A stretch of DNA of 64,000 bases from Caenorhabditis elegans (taxonomy: Eukaryota > Nematoda > Chromadorea > Rhabditida > Rhabditidae), in assembly GCF_000002985.6 (NCBI RefSeq), contig NC_003284.9, forward strand, positions 7,750,001 through 7,814,000, written 5' to 3'. Within the stretch, counting starts at the first letter, position 1. Each line of letters begins with the position of its first letter. The notes below the pieces were generated by a model. That model was not told the DNA's origin and made no database searches. It saw only the letters and a program-made list of their open reading frames with translations. The position numbers and the translations under genes are program-made. Of the stretch, positions 40,456 to 53,124 are shown piece after piece.

Positions 40456-43400
40456 TCAAACTTTTGCCAGCAGTGGAGGAGCGGATGGGTAGGCAATATT
40501 GTCAGTTTCGTTGCGCGGTCTTCTACCAGCTCGGCGAGCTCGGTATCCTTTGTACATGATGGCACAGCAACAGCATGGAGCAAAGAAGCAGAGCACGCCG
40601 CAGCAGGTTGTCAGAAAAACAACGAAGAGAAGAGTGAGAATCACCATCCTGAAAATATGTTTTATTGAAAATTAAATTCAGATATATCAAATTTTATTTT
40701 TTTAAAATTATTTTTGTATTTGTTGTAAAATTTTTGTGCCCATACTATTAATTTACCAGATGTATGATTTGATCTCAAATGGAAGATGATCGTACACCCA
40801 TACAATAATTGCCCATATATCAAGTGCCAAAATTGATTCCCATATTGCCGGATCCTCAGCTGACATGACAAGATCTAAAACGTTTGGTCTTAAGTTCAAG
40901 AAATGAACGAAGAAGAAGAAAAAAAGATGACGGCTCTCTGTCACTCTATGTTTTTCACGAGAAGAGCCATTTGTGGAAGCAGGGCGCCAGTTGAATCTAT
41001 CGATTTGAAAAGCCGGCCAATGTGAACGCAATGAACTACTAGAGAACACGGAAATAGAGAAACAAGCTCCGCAACTCTCTTAAAGAGTAGTAAGAAAGAG
41101 TTTTATGCTTAAAATTGGAAAAGATGTTTAAATACATACTATTAAAGGTGGATTAAATTGGGGGAATGAAAAAAAAGGAAATTATGGGCGCTAAAATGAC
41201 CGAATATCATAATATAACTTTTCAAGAAATTTTGGAGAATTTTTTATTTCGAGTAAAAAAATGGTGAAAACGCAGTTTTCATTAATCAAATAAACTTCTT
41301 TCAGTTTTATAGTTTAATAGTGGTTAAAGTATTTTTATTGTAGGAGTTCAAACGTGTAACAGTGTTTTAGTACTCAAAAAGTGGTGCAACGTTTTTCCCA
41401 CCACATTTTGACAGAATTGTTTGCAAACTTGTATTATATTTTTTGGTCATTTAGCTGTTTCCCACTGGATGTAGTTCATCTTTAAAGAAGTTATTCAAAT
41501 GCAGAAGCTAAAAATTTCCTCAAACGCATCAGCAAACAAGTTGCAAAACTTCATTTAAAGAATTTTTGCAGAAAAGAATATCTACTACATCAGGCGGCTC
41601 CATTTGAAGTGAAAAAACTTCTGTCGAAAGTTACAATTCATACTGTTCAAAATTTGTTTGAACATACTTCTGTTGGCAAGCCTAGTTGAGCAAACACACT
41701 CAAACTAAGTAAAAGACTAATTTCAAAATAGGATATTTCGAAATTTAGAATCGCCAGGAAAATTCATGGCAACAATTATTTTTCGTTTTACTTCTCATAC
41801 TTTATTCTAAGTGGGTAAAGAACTGAATTTCAAGGACAAAAAACAAAGACAGCAGTAAAAAGTAGAAGGCCAGTAAATTTTAGTAGTAATATTACCAAAC
41901 TCAGTTCTCAATTTTCCTCTATGACAATGGGCGGAGCTTGTCAGCCAAAATAAATTCCAAGAACAAGGGTGAGTCATCATGGGGCTCCCTGAGCCCAAGC
42001 AGACTGCCAGAGTAGTGTAGGGGTATTGCGAAATGCGCACACTCACGCCATACTTGTTGTTTCCCGGAAACCAAAAATGAATGGAAAACACATTTTTGAA
42101 TGAAAACAACCTTACGTCCAATCAACACCAGTGCACAGGTCTTGATTATCCGTTGACCACTCATAAATTTTTCGAGCCGTTCCCATACGTTGTAATAAAC
42201 AGTCAATTCCAGATAGAAATATTTTATCAGTTACTTTGTCAAAAGTTGGGTCATCCATGACGAGACAGTAGCTATGACAGGAAGAAGAATGAAGTACAAG
42301 AAGCAACTCACAGTCTAGTTAGTCATCGCTATTTACATTTCTTTTCCTATATGTTTACGGAAAGAGGTGGGACATTTCATAATAATTTTGATCCTTGTTT
42401 TTTGATTACTATTTCCCTCTTGAGGTCGAAGGCTGGAAGGCCGCAAGGATCTCGGGGTAACACGATACGAAACTTGTTGATTTTAGAATCCCACGACCCC
42501 TATAATCTGACGGACCTATCCTTTTGTTGAATGGTATTTCACTTTGTTTTATCCGTCGAACAAATGGAACATAGGCTTCTGCTAGATTTGCACTTCCGAT
42601 CAACTCGTTAATTTGGATAATTATTGCTATTGCTTTTATAATAAGAAAGAAAAACACTTTACTTTACAAGTGCATTATTAAAATATGTTTGATTCGAAAA
42701 AAGCTTACTGTGGTAAACCAGGAGCACAAGCGGCCATATCAGGTTGGTCATTGCACAGATCCGTAATGTAACAACTCATGTAACATGCTTCCAGACAGTT
42801 TTCCAATGAGGTGTGACAAGTGACCCACATTCCTAAAAAATGGAAAAAAATTAGGAAAATTGGTTCAAAAGTAAAGTTTAGGATCAATTTTAGTAAAAAA
42901 TGTATTTAGTAAAAAATGTATTCTGTGCCAAAGTATTTTTGAATGCTTGCTGAGAAAATTTGTTACATGAGTTTATTTTTGAAATCTGTCAAACTCCGAT
43001 ATACGACTCAACATTTTGGCTTTAAAAATTTCGAACGGTTTCTCTGGATGAGTATTTTTCCATGTGGAAGAGGGTATAAAAAGCTGTTTCATAAGAGTTG
43101 GTTTAATTTAAAAGAACAGTTTTCCGTCAGTGGCAACATTATGATAGTTTATACTCCAGAAAAAAAGTTTCAAGTAGTTTCGCCTTCAAAAATGGGTTGA
43201 TGATGTTAGGATCTCAAGGACATTTAAATTAAACCGTATTTATTTTCTTAAAGAAATCTTCATTAAAATCTTTCCCACTAACCAGAAATTGATGACTTCC
43301 CCGTTTGCTCAGTTGTGGTCCACGGCAGTGGTGCAGGAGACGTGTTGGGCCATTCTCCGAGTACAATTGGGAAAAGGCCTAAAAACCTAACATTCTGTGA

Positions 43401-43457
43401 ATGTCGTCAAGACATTTTCTTACCGAGCAAGGCCAAGGCCACGAAACTTGAACCCAT
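40456..43457 (-). CDS. Small Cys-rich single-pass membrane protein, unknown function
   Basis: Exons 43424-43457, 43283-43378, 42709-42832, 42116(or about 42126)-42271, 40757-40874 and 40456-40648. The N-terminus MGSSFVALALLGLFPIVLG is a signal peptide. The ectodomain has a Cys cluster (TCHTSLENCLEACYMSCYIT) and the last exon a helix (MVILTLLFVVFLTTCCGVLC) followed by a Cys run CCCC that could be palmitoylated, a basic stop-transfer and a tail ending YPSAPPLLAKV with a PSAP late-domain-type motif. One junction is uncertain: the good GTAAGG donor at 42115 leaves phase 2 while the exon at 40874 needs phase 1; a weaker GTGTTG donor 10 nt upstream restores the frame, or a small exon was missed. 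Confidence 0.7.
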
Positions 43458-44335
43458 GAGTCTACTTCAATACAAGTTCAACTGAGTATTTGTTGTCGAG
43501 CGGAGAGAGCCAACGAGCGGTGTGCTCTCTCGTTGTTTTATTGCGAAATCGCTTAGTCAGACACTGAAATTAGGAATTCAAAATAGAGATAGCGTCAGAT
43601 TAAGCAGTCTATCAACAATAAGTCGACTTGGATGTGTTTAAAAAGTTTCGCAAAACTTAAAGCATATGTAGTTTTATAATAGATATGCGAAAATTAAAAT
43701 TAATGTTATTGTTAAAGTGGTTCTGAAAATTGATGTTCATTGAACTCCAATAAAACATTGCCAATAAACTTAAGTGAAATTGAAAGGAAAATCTTCGGGA
43801 AAAATGAAAGGAAATGCGCAAATCATAATGAAAGAGAGCGGAGACGCAGACACACAGAGAAGATACTTTCACAACACGTGCCCGCTGTTATCGATTTTGC
43901 CTTGGACTAATAGTCTCTATAAACTAACAAAATAATATCAAAAAGGGTAAAAAAACGGACGCTGCAGAATTTGAAAAGTTCTAACCAAAACTAGCTGAAT
44001 GCGAACGAATCGCTGCCTGTCGTAAACACGCAGAGAAAAAGTTCAGAGTTCAAAAAACAGAAACATCAAAGATTATGGACAAAAACAACCGAAACAAACA
44101 AAATATAGGAAATTCCTGATTTGTAACTATTTGTATTCATGTAAAAGGATTTTTCTTGTGCATTTATTTATGAATTGCGGGATCAAAAATATTTTTCAGT
44201 TTTATCAAATGTGACAACTTCATCTTATTGCAATTATCTTTTCACCAATACTTCAACTTTATTTCAGTTAGCTATTTAATTGACAAAATGAATAAGCACA
44301 AATATTTTGATATCAGGAGTTTTCTAAAAAAAGTA
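43458..44335. other. Intergenic
   Basis: Upstream of the Cys-rich membrane protein gene. No coding signal seen. Confidence 0.5.
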
Positions 44336-44407
44336 TGCGTTCGGGGGGAATCGAACCCCCGTCGAATGCTTGGAAGGCATCCATGCTGACCATTACACCA
44401 CGAACGC
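44336..44407 (-). tRNA. tRNA-Gly(UCC)
   Basis: The gene reads GCGTTCGTGGTGTAATGG to the acceptor CGAACGCA, with complementary 7-bp ends and anticodon loop CTTCCAA (anticodon TCC). It is identical to the divergent copy at 44603. Confidence 0.96.
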
Positions 44408-44602
44408 GGTTGAGAGGCCACAATGTATTTCACAACAGAAGATAAGCAGCAAAGTATTCCTATAACCAGATTGAAGACATTAATTTGGTACATCCACAAT
44501 GAAAGAAATTGCGCAGAAGACACAAGATAGAGATAACAACAGGATAAGGACCGAACTAACCAACACTTCTAATAAATTGCTTCGGCTATTCTAGATCAAA
44601 CA

Positions 44603-44674
44603 GCGTTCGTGGTGTAATGGTCAGCATGGATGCCTTCCAAGCATTCGACGGGGGTTCGATTCCCCCCGAACGCA
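44603..44674 (+). tRNA. tRNA-Gly(UCC)
   Basis: Same 72-nt sequence as 44336-44407, opposite strand, 195 bp apart, head-to-head. Confidence 0.96.
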
Positions 44675-45319
44675 GAATATTTTGTTAAGAAGCATTCAGT
44701 AAGTCATCCGGGAAATCTTGGCACTTAACTTTCTGGTAAAAGGGTTTTCTTGTAAATGTTTTTGTTAAAATCCTTATTGTTGCTAAAACAAAACAGTAAA
44801 GCAGTAACAATAGACAATTACCAGGTAATTGTGTAGTAAATATCTGTTCCCCAACACGAGAAGTATGTACTCCAATATTTCATTCATTCATTCATGGAAG
44901 TCATATTTGTATTATTTCTAACTGTAAGTCTCAAAAATATAATTCGATTTCATATGCTGGTTCCGATTAACATAAGCACCTATTGTAAATTTAACGTTAA
45001 TTTTTCTTAGAAAATAAGTGTTTTTTTACTTCAAAAAGAATTTTTAAAAAACCGTTGTATTTTATAGGCACATTGGGAGATAATAGAGTAATACCGGTAA
45101 TATGAGATGAAACACAGATTGAGTATAAAGTATTAGCCTAGAATTGAATGAAACGCCTATACCAAGATAAACATTAAAAAGAATCACCCGACAATGTAAA
45201 AATTCAGGAGCAAACATAAAGCGATATGAAAAAAGAACAACACAGACTATTGAAACGTGATAAATTGGTTGAAAAGACTTATTAGGCAAAAAGTAACAAC
45301 AATTTTTATATCCAAAGAA
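44675..45319. other. Intergenic, 3' of adm-4
   Basis: Likely 3' UTR of adm-4 at the right end; otherwise nothing recognisable. Confidence 0.5.
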
Positions 45320-48282
45320 CTAATTGACGTCCGCTTTGACAAATACTGAACGACACCCTCCAGCTGTCTTATGTGTCACCTTTTCGGTGAAATTTTCCTG
45401 CAAAATATGGATTGATATGAATTCAATACAGAATCATGGCCTGACACTCACTCCATACTTAACGATTTTATAAATCCCCACAAATATCAGAGTGAAGAAG
45501 ATAATTGCAATGACAACGATGTGCGTTTTGATGAATTCCACTGAAAACAAAATTCAATAAGTTCATATGGTTAATATGGGAAATAAAATTGCTTACAAAC
45601 TCCTCCAGTAGTCTGGAAAGTAATCAAAAAGTAGTTGCGGACATTATCGACAACTTCGTTTACACACTTTCTCTGAAAATATCAATTTTAATACAAATAA
45701 AACACATCGTGCTTGAACTTACATCTCGGCAAGATCCTTTTGAGCAACGGACACCATCTCGAAGGTAAACATGACCAGGAACAGGAGCACACGTTCCGTT
45801 GTAGTCACGACAGCACAGACGGCAAGAAAGTTCCACTGGAAATTTAAATTAGAAGTGAAATTTTTTTGGTGTGAAATTTAAACTTACAATCTTCGCAAAT
45901 GCAGCTCTTCTTTCCAATACTCATTTTTTCACAGAACGGTAAGCAAACACCATTTAGGCATTCACCACCTTCAAGACACTCTTGACCATCTCTGACTGGG
46001 GGAGCGGATGGGCATTCACCAGAGAAACCGCTGAAATTGATAAAAAAGACTACACAATTTAAAAAGATTTACTCACTTGCATACAGCATCAGCTTTACAT
46101 AAAAGGGAATCTCCTGGTAAACAGACATGGGTAGAGTTGTGGAACTGACAGGTTGGTGTGCAGCAAATATGGTTTAGGGGTGAACATTTTGCGCCAACAG
46201 CGAGCCGGCAGAATTTGTCGCAGCAATTGAACTCTGGAAAAAATAATATTTAAAAAATTAGTTAAAGCAATTCTTACCGTTGTCAGTATCCACACCATTA
46301 TCACATTCCTCGCCATCTTCAACAATTCCATTACCACAAAATGATGTCATTTCTTCTTGGAAGCAGCTTTCCCATTTTCCAATAAGCACGTCTCGAATGA
46401 GTTTCCGTGAGCAGGGAGAGAAAAGCTGAAATTTGGTATACTGAAGTGAAAGAGTGCCAAGTTGGCATACCACATTGTTGGCATCGTATCCTTTCTGAGC
46501 ATACTGACTCATCAGATACTTTCCACCGTTTTGATCATTTGGACTGCATTCTTCAACATCTGGATCGTCACTGTCGATTGTAGGATCATGAGTGGCGCCC
46601 CAAGCGTGGCCGTACTCTGCAATAGATGTATGAAGTTTTGATCAATTTAAATCTATTTCCATACCATGTGAGACTACAATGTCAATTTCCTTGGTAATCA
46701 GTGGATAAGTCGATTGCTCAGAATTCGCGAAGCTAGTGGAGAGAAGTACATTGATATAAGCAACTCTTCCATTAAACGTTTCTTGTTTGGAGCATATTCC
46801 ACCAGCCGTTTCGTCCCACTTTTTGTAGCTCACATAGGCCAGACCAAGTGTGGCGACTTCTCGAAACGTTCGTGCTGTTACAAGATGTACCAAACAGAAA
46901 TCCTTTGATCCCTCAGCAAAAGCAAACTCCTGAAATCAAGATACATCAATGCTATGTATTTGAAAAGTTAAATCATACCCGGAGCAACCGTTCCACTTCC
47001 CATATTCTAGAATACGAGTTGTAATGAGAGTCAGAGGCGTTTGGGCGATCGAGAACTTTGATTTCCTTGATGGAGAATCCCATATTTTGAAACCTTGAAA
47101 AAATAAGAACTGATGTATTTATACATATTTCATGTCTTTATAGTTTTGTATTAATAAACCAAGAATTCATGAGACTGCCTACTTTCTGGCGCGAAAATGG
47201 CGGCAGCAGAGAGAGAGAGCATGTGGCGAAGATATATTCAGGTCTCTTCGCAACGGGATATTCGCGCGCCAAAACGGTAGGCTTTCTCATGATCTCATGG
47301 TTTCTTAGAAGATAATATTTAGTATGTATTACAAAGTAAATTTGTTAAATTCCCATACCTTCCTCTCCCAGATATATCGTCTTCCTTTCCAACATCCCAA
47401 TTGATCGGCGTGTAGATTTCGTTAACACGGGCAATCATGTTCACAAGGAACTTTGTGACGATTCCTGTGTTATTTTTGCCAAAAATTGAGTAGAACGAGT
47501 AATCGGCCACGAGCTTCAATGTACATCTATTACGCTTCACGTTCAAAACATCTTTTCGTCGATCGCTTGGAATTGCAATGGCTCTTCGGTGTTTAAGAAA
47601 TGGGTTGGCACGGCGGAATGAGACCTGAAAAAACACAATTTGGAAGCATTTCGACACATATATGTCAACTCTTTTACCTGATTCCGCACCGGCATCGCAG
47701 ACAAGTCTAAATTCAAATCTAAGTCTGATTCAAAGTATCCAACAACAGGCCCAAGATCATCAGAAAGTTGATGCGGGTAAGATGGCTCTAGATGTAACGT
47801 GTCATCAACAAAGTATAAACTTCCTATGTAAACGTTTTCTTCGAGTTGCGTCAAAACTGCTCTTCCTGCTCGTGGCTCTGCAAATTGGAACAGATATTAA
47901 CACAAATTCCAAGAAACAAGATACCTCTGACTGTTCCAATGTATTCATCTCGTGGAACGATTTGGGGGCCGTCTTGTGTAAACACTTTGAAGTTTTCGTG
48001 AAATGTGGAATGATTCGGTTCAAGATCTACTACATACTCTTGATCTGAAATAATCATTATTGAAGTTGAAACATTTAAACAAGACTTACCAAGAAACTCA
48101 AAATGAACAACCGATTGCCGAGTACTCCGTTGAAATCTGATTGGTGCATGTCGTTTCACACGTGTATTGAATGCATCTGGAAAATCAAATTATTGAAAAA
48201 ATATGTTGTTCTTTTTTAACTTACCGCTTTTCAAAATACCTAAAACTAAAAAAATGAGTAATGATCTGTCCTGTATCTTCAT
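45320..48282 (-). CDS. adm-4: ADM-4, ADAM17/TACE-like metalloprotease
   Basis: A membrane-anchored sheddase that cleaves ectodomains (ADAM10/17 class, Notch-type substrates). Fifteen in-phase exons, 48225-48282, 48090-48176, 47925-48044, 47678-47877, 47359-47624, 46979-47093, 46665-46929, 46471-46616, 46278-46425, 46077-46233, 45889(or 45888)-46030, 45723-45835, 45597-45672, 45452-45540 and 45320-45397, give 686 aa. In order: signal peptide, prodomain, basic processing sites (KHRR, DRRK), catalytic domain with zinc motif HEYGHAWGATHD, disintegrin-like domain (CGNGIVEDGEECDNG), short Cys-rich membrane-proximal region with no EGF module, as in ADAM10/17, TM helix (THIVVIAIIFFTLIFVGIY) and a short tail. 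I see no cysteine in the prodomain, so no classic cysteine switch. The catalytic His-Glu pair spans an intron. Symbol adm-4 (ZK154.7) from memory. Confidence 0.93.
47156..47303. repeat. 148-bp imperfect inverted-repeat element in adm-4 intron 5
   Basis: The left end (AAACCAAGAATTCATGAGAC, then GCCTAC and TGGCGCG) matches the complement of the right end with small mismatches. Between them is a GA-rich tract. A short MITE-like insertion. Confidence 0.65.
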
Positions 48283-49038
48283 ATGATGCGGTCTTAAAAA
48301 TAAAATAAATAGAAAATTAATTTAGAGCTAAAATAAACAAATAAGCGCATAGAAACACAAATCAATAAAAGTAAAAAAATATTGAAATTTTTCGAAAAAG
48401 CCAACGAAAGAATATATGTCAACAGAGGACAGATGATCATAAAAACTAACTTTTCACGAGAAAAAACACTATTAATCAACTCTTAGCAACCCGATAATGC
48501 TATGAGGAAAATATGGAGGGTGTGGCCGTGTAAGAGGGGGAAACTCGGTCATGTCGCCCGTAGTACACTCGGACAAGTCATGTTTGTCATAAAGACGTTT
48601 TTGTTTGTTACTTTGTGGGAAATGTAGTGAATTTGCTTTTTTTTAATGCAGAAACAGATATTGATTATTGTTTTGGTGGTGAACAAGCATTAAATTTATG
48701 TAGCATGAAGACGTTTATCTAAGAAAGACTGTAAAAAGATGTATTAATTTTTTAATACTTAAAATAATTCAATTCATAAATAACAGCAGCGCCCAACAGC
48801 TCTGAATACTAAAAACGATACATAAATTCTTATCAGTTGTAGGTTAAACTCTTGTTAGGCACTCGGTAAAAGGAATAGACAAACAAATTTGGCACGTTTG
48901 CAGCTTGATGCTATTGCTTGAAAAGCTGTTGTAAATTTTAACATCAAATTTTTTACATTAACCATTTTATTTCTTAAGTGCAAAAATTAATTTTTAAAAA
49001 CATTAAACTATGTTAACAAACTGACAAACTAAAAACAT
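48283..49038. other. Intergenic, adm-4 promoter region
   Basis: No gene recognised. Confidence 0.5.
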
Positions 49039-49780
49039 TTATAGTTTATTCTCATCAAGAAGCTTAACGATTTCTTCCTCAAAACTTTTCGGGTTTGTCG
49101 ACGGACCAAATCTGAAAATTAAATTTGTAAATGATATTTCAATAATACCATGCATACCTCGCCACAACTTTTCCTTGTCTGTTCACTAGAAATTTTGTAA
49201 AATTCCATTTGATTGCATCGAAAAGAGTTCCACCCTGTTCCTTTTTTAAAAATGTCCATAGGGGTTCTTCTTCTCCAATCAATGGCCCACCATTCACTGT
49301 TACTTTTCCATAAAGATCTGGTTCAAAACTAAATTTTTCGTTTACAAACTTGTTAATATCTGCTTCACAGTGAGGTTCCTACAAAGTAATATTATAGTAT
49401 AAGAAATTTAATTCAAACCACAAGCCTGAAATCCAAATTGGTTGCATGGAAAAGCAGCAACGCGTAGTCCACGCAAATGATATTTGTCGTTCAGAGACTT
49501 CAGTTCTTTGTAGTTGGAATTTGTCAGTCCGCAGTATGATGCAACATTCACTATGATGACAACAAGTCCGCTAAAAATGCATATTTTTTATTTTTCAAAT
49601 TTAAAATAACTTAAAAGTATTTTACCTGTATTTGTCTAAAGAAACCAAATCTCCACTATTGTCTCTTACACTGAAATCATAAATTGTCCCCGTCGACATA
49701 TCAATTTTCAATCTCTGGTTCAGCAATGAAATAAAGAAATGAAATGCGTTATCATCGTTTACCAATTTTTGAACGTACAT
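49039..49780 (-). CDS. Glutathione peroxidase, cysteine type
   Basis: Reduces peroxides with thiols (glutathione or thioredoxin). Exons 49626-49780, 49426-49570, 49158-49378 and 49039-49111. Visible: [13 protein letters not shown], where the catalytic selenocysteine of GPX1/4 is Cys (TGC); [11 protein letters not shown] with the catalytic Gln; and WNFTKFLV with the Trp and Asn of the tetrad. The intron after GFQ has to be GC-AG (cag|gcttgt); no GT donor keeps the frame. The 5' end is unsettled: the frame stays open upstream of the ATG at 49780 through a tatcag acceptor near 49815, so the real N-terminus may be longer. Worm gpx paralogues are several and I cannot say which number this is. Confidence 0.88.
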
Positions 49781-50444
49781 GTTTGTTAACTTTTCATCAC
49801 ATTCACTGATAATTCACAAAATGCAAATTAAGAAAAATTGGCTCATTGTTCATAAACGTTTAGTTTACAAGAACTGGATCCTTGCACATTGTCGGAAATT
49901 TCTAAAATTATAGCATTAAAAAAAATAAAGTTTGATGTAGGCGCATTTTGACGTACAACACTAACACATAAATTTGTAAAAACCTTTTTTTGTTAATAAC
50001 TTTCATTTCAGAGCCTCGTAATTAGTGCAAACATTTTTCTGACCTTGTGAACATTTTTGAGCCAAATTGTGTTTTCATACATTTCTATCACTCGATTAAT
50101 TTTTGATATTGAAATGAACTTTGTGGGAAACGTGGAATCATCTTTTAATGTCAACATTAGAAAAGGTTAAGTTTATATTCGGCAACACCAACCTATCCTA
50201 AAACAATAAAATATCACAATTTGTTTATGATATATCTTAAATGTGAATAGTGCCACATTTATAGAATACCAAATTTTCTCAAATCTATATCTCATAAATA
50301 TTATTCATCAATTGTCATTTAAATAAAGTTTTGTGCCAAATAGTCTTGATCATTCACAAGACCGCATTTTTCTACACACTCGAAATATATAATTAACGCG
50401 CACCAAATTCTTCAGAGCAGTAAGAATAAAGTCAGTGCTCACAA
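49781..50444. other. Shared upstream region of the peroxidase and L-domain genes
   Basis: Divergent intergenic space. It possibly includes an uncharted 5' exon of the peroxidase near 49815-49900 (minus). Confidence 0.45.
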
Positions 50445-52921
50445 ATGTCGACGCTCACAAGTGTTGCTAGACTGATAACTTTTTTATTTATATTGTTTCA
50501 AAAAACAGGTAAGTTTTGCAATTAGCTTGATAGTAAGATGTTCTTCTAGAGTGCACCGATTGCAAAATAAACACCATTTCTGACGTTTCCAAGAATTGCA
50601 CAGTGGTTTATGGCGACATAATCGTCAATTCCACATTCAATTATACTTTCCCATTTTTATCGGAAAAACTTTCAAACATTGAAAAAGTTATTGGGCGCGT
50701 GATTCTCAAGGACACAGCGTTCAAGAATTTGTCATTTTTATCATCATTGGAGAGCATTTATTACAAACCTGAACAAGATTTCAGGAATACCGGTATGTAC
50801 AAAAAATTCGAGATTGGAACATAACGTTTGGATTTGAATTTCAGCTTTACAAAATTGCCTTTCCATTCGGAATAATTTACTGTTAGAAGATTTGGGAATG
50901 ATTAAGCTCGTAAATTTTACTCTGGAATCTATTCCGACCGATTGGCAGTTTTATTCGTAACAATTTTCTCGAAAAGAAAAAGGCTGTAAATATTATTTTC
51001 AGAGTCTACATTTCTGAAAACCCAAAACTTTGCATTTCATTAGAACAGTCTGAAAAGTGGCTTTTGTCTGACAGAGTATACTTTCCACCAATGATATATT
51101 GTGGAATTAACGTTCTAGAGACCAATTCAAATTTTATCAAATTTAAAGTTTTGAACGGTACTAGTAAGTGAACATTTTTCAATCAAATCCAAGTTTAACC
51201 CAAGTAAAAAGTATTTTAGAAATATTTTGTAGTACATCTAGCCCCAAAGCATATTTTTATGATCTCATGCCTCTTGGCTGTCAAGTATTTGAAGTTGGCA
51301 TTTGGATAAAAGACAATTCAGTAAAAACATAAATGGTTTAAATTGTTCAAATATGTTTTTTCCAGAATGAAACTGAACTTAATCGTTTCTATACCGCTTT
51401 AGAAAGCGTTGAAACTGTTTTAGGGTCCATAGCCATACGAAATACCACTTTGAAATCATTGAACTTCAAGAATTTGGTTAAAATATATAACAAGCATTAC
51501 GATGATCCAGGTATACGACTTCAAACTAAAAATAGTATCTAAATTAAAATTCTTTTAAGAATACTATGGTGGACGCGGAACACAAGCGATTAATATACAA
51601 AATAATGTAAAACTTACCGATATTCAATTTCCAAAACTCTCAATTATTCATCATTTCGGTAAAACTCCGTTTGTTGTAGCCACTGGAAATCCATTATTTG
51701 CATGCACCCCAAAAACTTGTAATGTGTTCATGAAACTTTTCCGTTTCAAAGTTGAAGAATGTGGATGTGGTAAAATACTTATGATTGAAGAATCGTGGGG
51801 ATTCAAATTTTTAGGGATTGTTCCAAAATTTAACGAAGGTAGTAAGAAGTCGGATATAATGATGTTAATAATCGACTCTGTCACATGTGCACTTATAACT
51901 ACATTAGTTTATGGAAGGCTGTTGCTGCGAATATGGGATCCTGAGTTTTCGGTAAGCTACTTCCAGCTCTCAATGACTGCATATTTATGTATATGTGCTA
52001 TCGAAGCATTGTATTCAGTAACCAATAACATACAGGTTTCAACATTAGCTTTATTCAACTTAAGATGTATTTTTTTTAGTTTCACGATGGACTCGACTAT
52101 TCATGGTTTGTTGGGTTGCAATTTCTATTTATTTCTAATAATGAAAATTATTATTTTCAAACTATAAATATCATCTACGCCAATAGAATTTCCCTTCTTT
52201 TGTCGTGTTGCCTATATCGAACTATTGCATTTGTCAGGTTTGACTATGGAAAAGGCGCAATGTGTATATCATTTTTGGTTTTTATTTTTTCGAATATTTG
52301 GAGTTTTTATGGTCTTCTGGAAACAAACACTGACGATATTATTGTGCAAGGAATTAAATTTTCTTATGGAATTTATCTACTTAACTGGATAACACTAGCG
52401 GTTTCAACGTCGACAATGCTGTTCCTCTACATTTATCTGCGCAAAAACTTTCAGGGCTACCCAGCTATGGTTTCCCATCAGAACAGACTTTCCGTTGCGT
52501 TTTTGTTGCAAGCATTGCTAACATTTGTTTTTTGTGGATTTCCGGATTCAATTTTTGAAAGCTGGTACCGAGATATGAAGCATCTTGAAATTGTGAGAGC
52601 ACGAAGGGTTTTTGCATACTATGTAAGTATCACATTGAAACATTTGATTTGGAAAATATTCTTTTGAAGTACAGCAGTACTATCACACGTTGGCATTATT
52701 TGGCATATGCGATAATTTTAAGGTGACTGAAATATTTCACAGAACAACATTTACTTTCTGTCTTTTCAGTATTTTTACTCGTGATATGCTTTCTAGAATT
52801 GAAATTCGTGTGGCTTCTGTGACTTCAACCTTAAAGTTGGTCCTACTGGTTTTTGATTTCAATACCAATACATTTCAGATCAACTCCAATTACAATTTCA
52901 CGTGGTGTACTTAAGAAATAA
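50445..52921 (+). CDS. Receptor-L-domain protein fused to a seven-helix-like membrane domain (copy 1)
   Basis: Eleven in-phase exons, 50445-50508, 50550-50792, 50845-50956, 51003-51163, 51220-51320, 51366-51510, 51560-52035, 52080-52622, 52670-52722, 52770-52835 and 52879-52921, give 668 aa. A signal peptide (LITFLFILF) is followed by two insulin/EGF-receptor-type L domains, recognisable by the order Cys start, GDIIV, LESIYY-type strands, YISENPKLC, then MPLGCQVFEVGIWI and VLGSIAIRNTTLKSL, as in the worm irld/hpa family. From about residue 380 a hydrophobic domain follows with about seven helices (DSVTCALITTLVYG, AYLCICAIEALY, ISLLLSCCLYR, CISFLVFIFSNIW, LLNWITLAVSTSTMLFLY, VAFLLQALLTFVF, HYLAYAIIL). 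I recognise the L domains, not the membrane family. A ligand-binding serpentine-like receptor is inference. Confidence 0.85.
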
Positions 52922-53124
52922 TCATATAATATTGGCCTTTTCTTTTTTTGGTCTGTCATTATGACACGGGTACAATATATGAATAAACAGAATTTATGGT
53001 ATTTTCAGCTTAGTGCTGAAAACAAAATAATTATAAGGTACTGAAAACTAAAGACTGGTAGAGAAAGTTGCTAAATGCACATGATTCTATTATATTTCTA
53101 GTTTGCCGTACTCAAAAATTGACG

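Noticed and set aside
41807..42206. Extra minus-strand frames between exons 4 and 5 of the Cys-rich membrane gene (for example LLGLREPHDDSPLF)
   Set aside because: An acceptor gives a short in-frame extension to a stop, but nothing indicates it is used; left as an unsupported alternative end.
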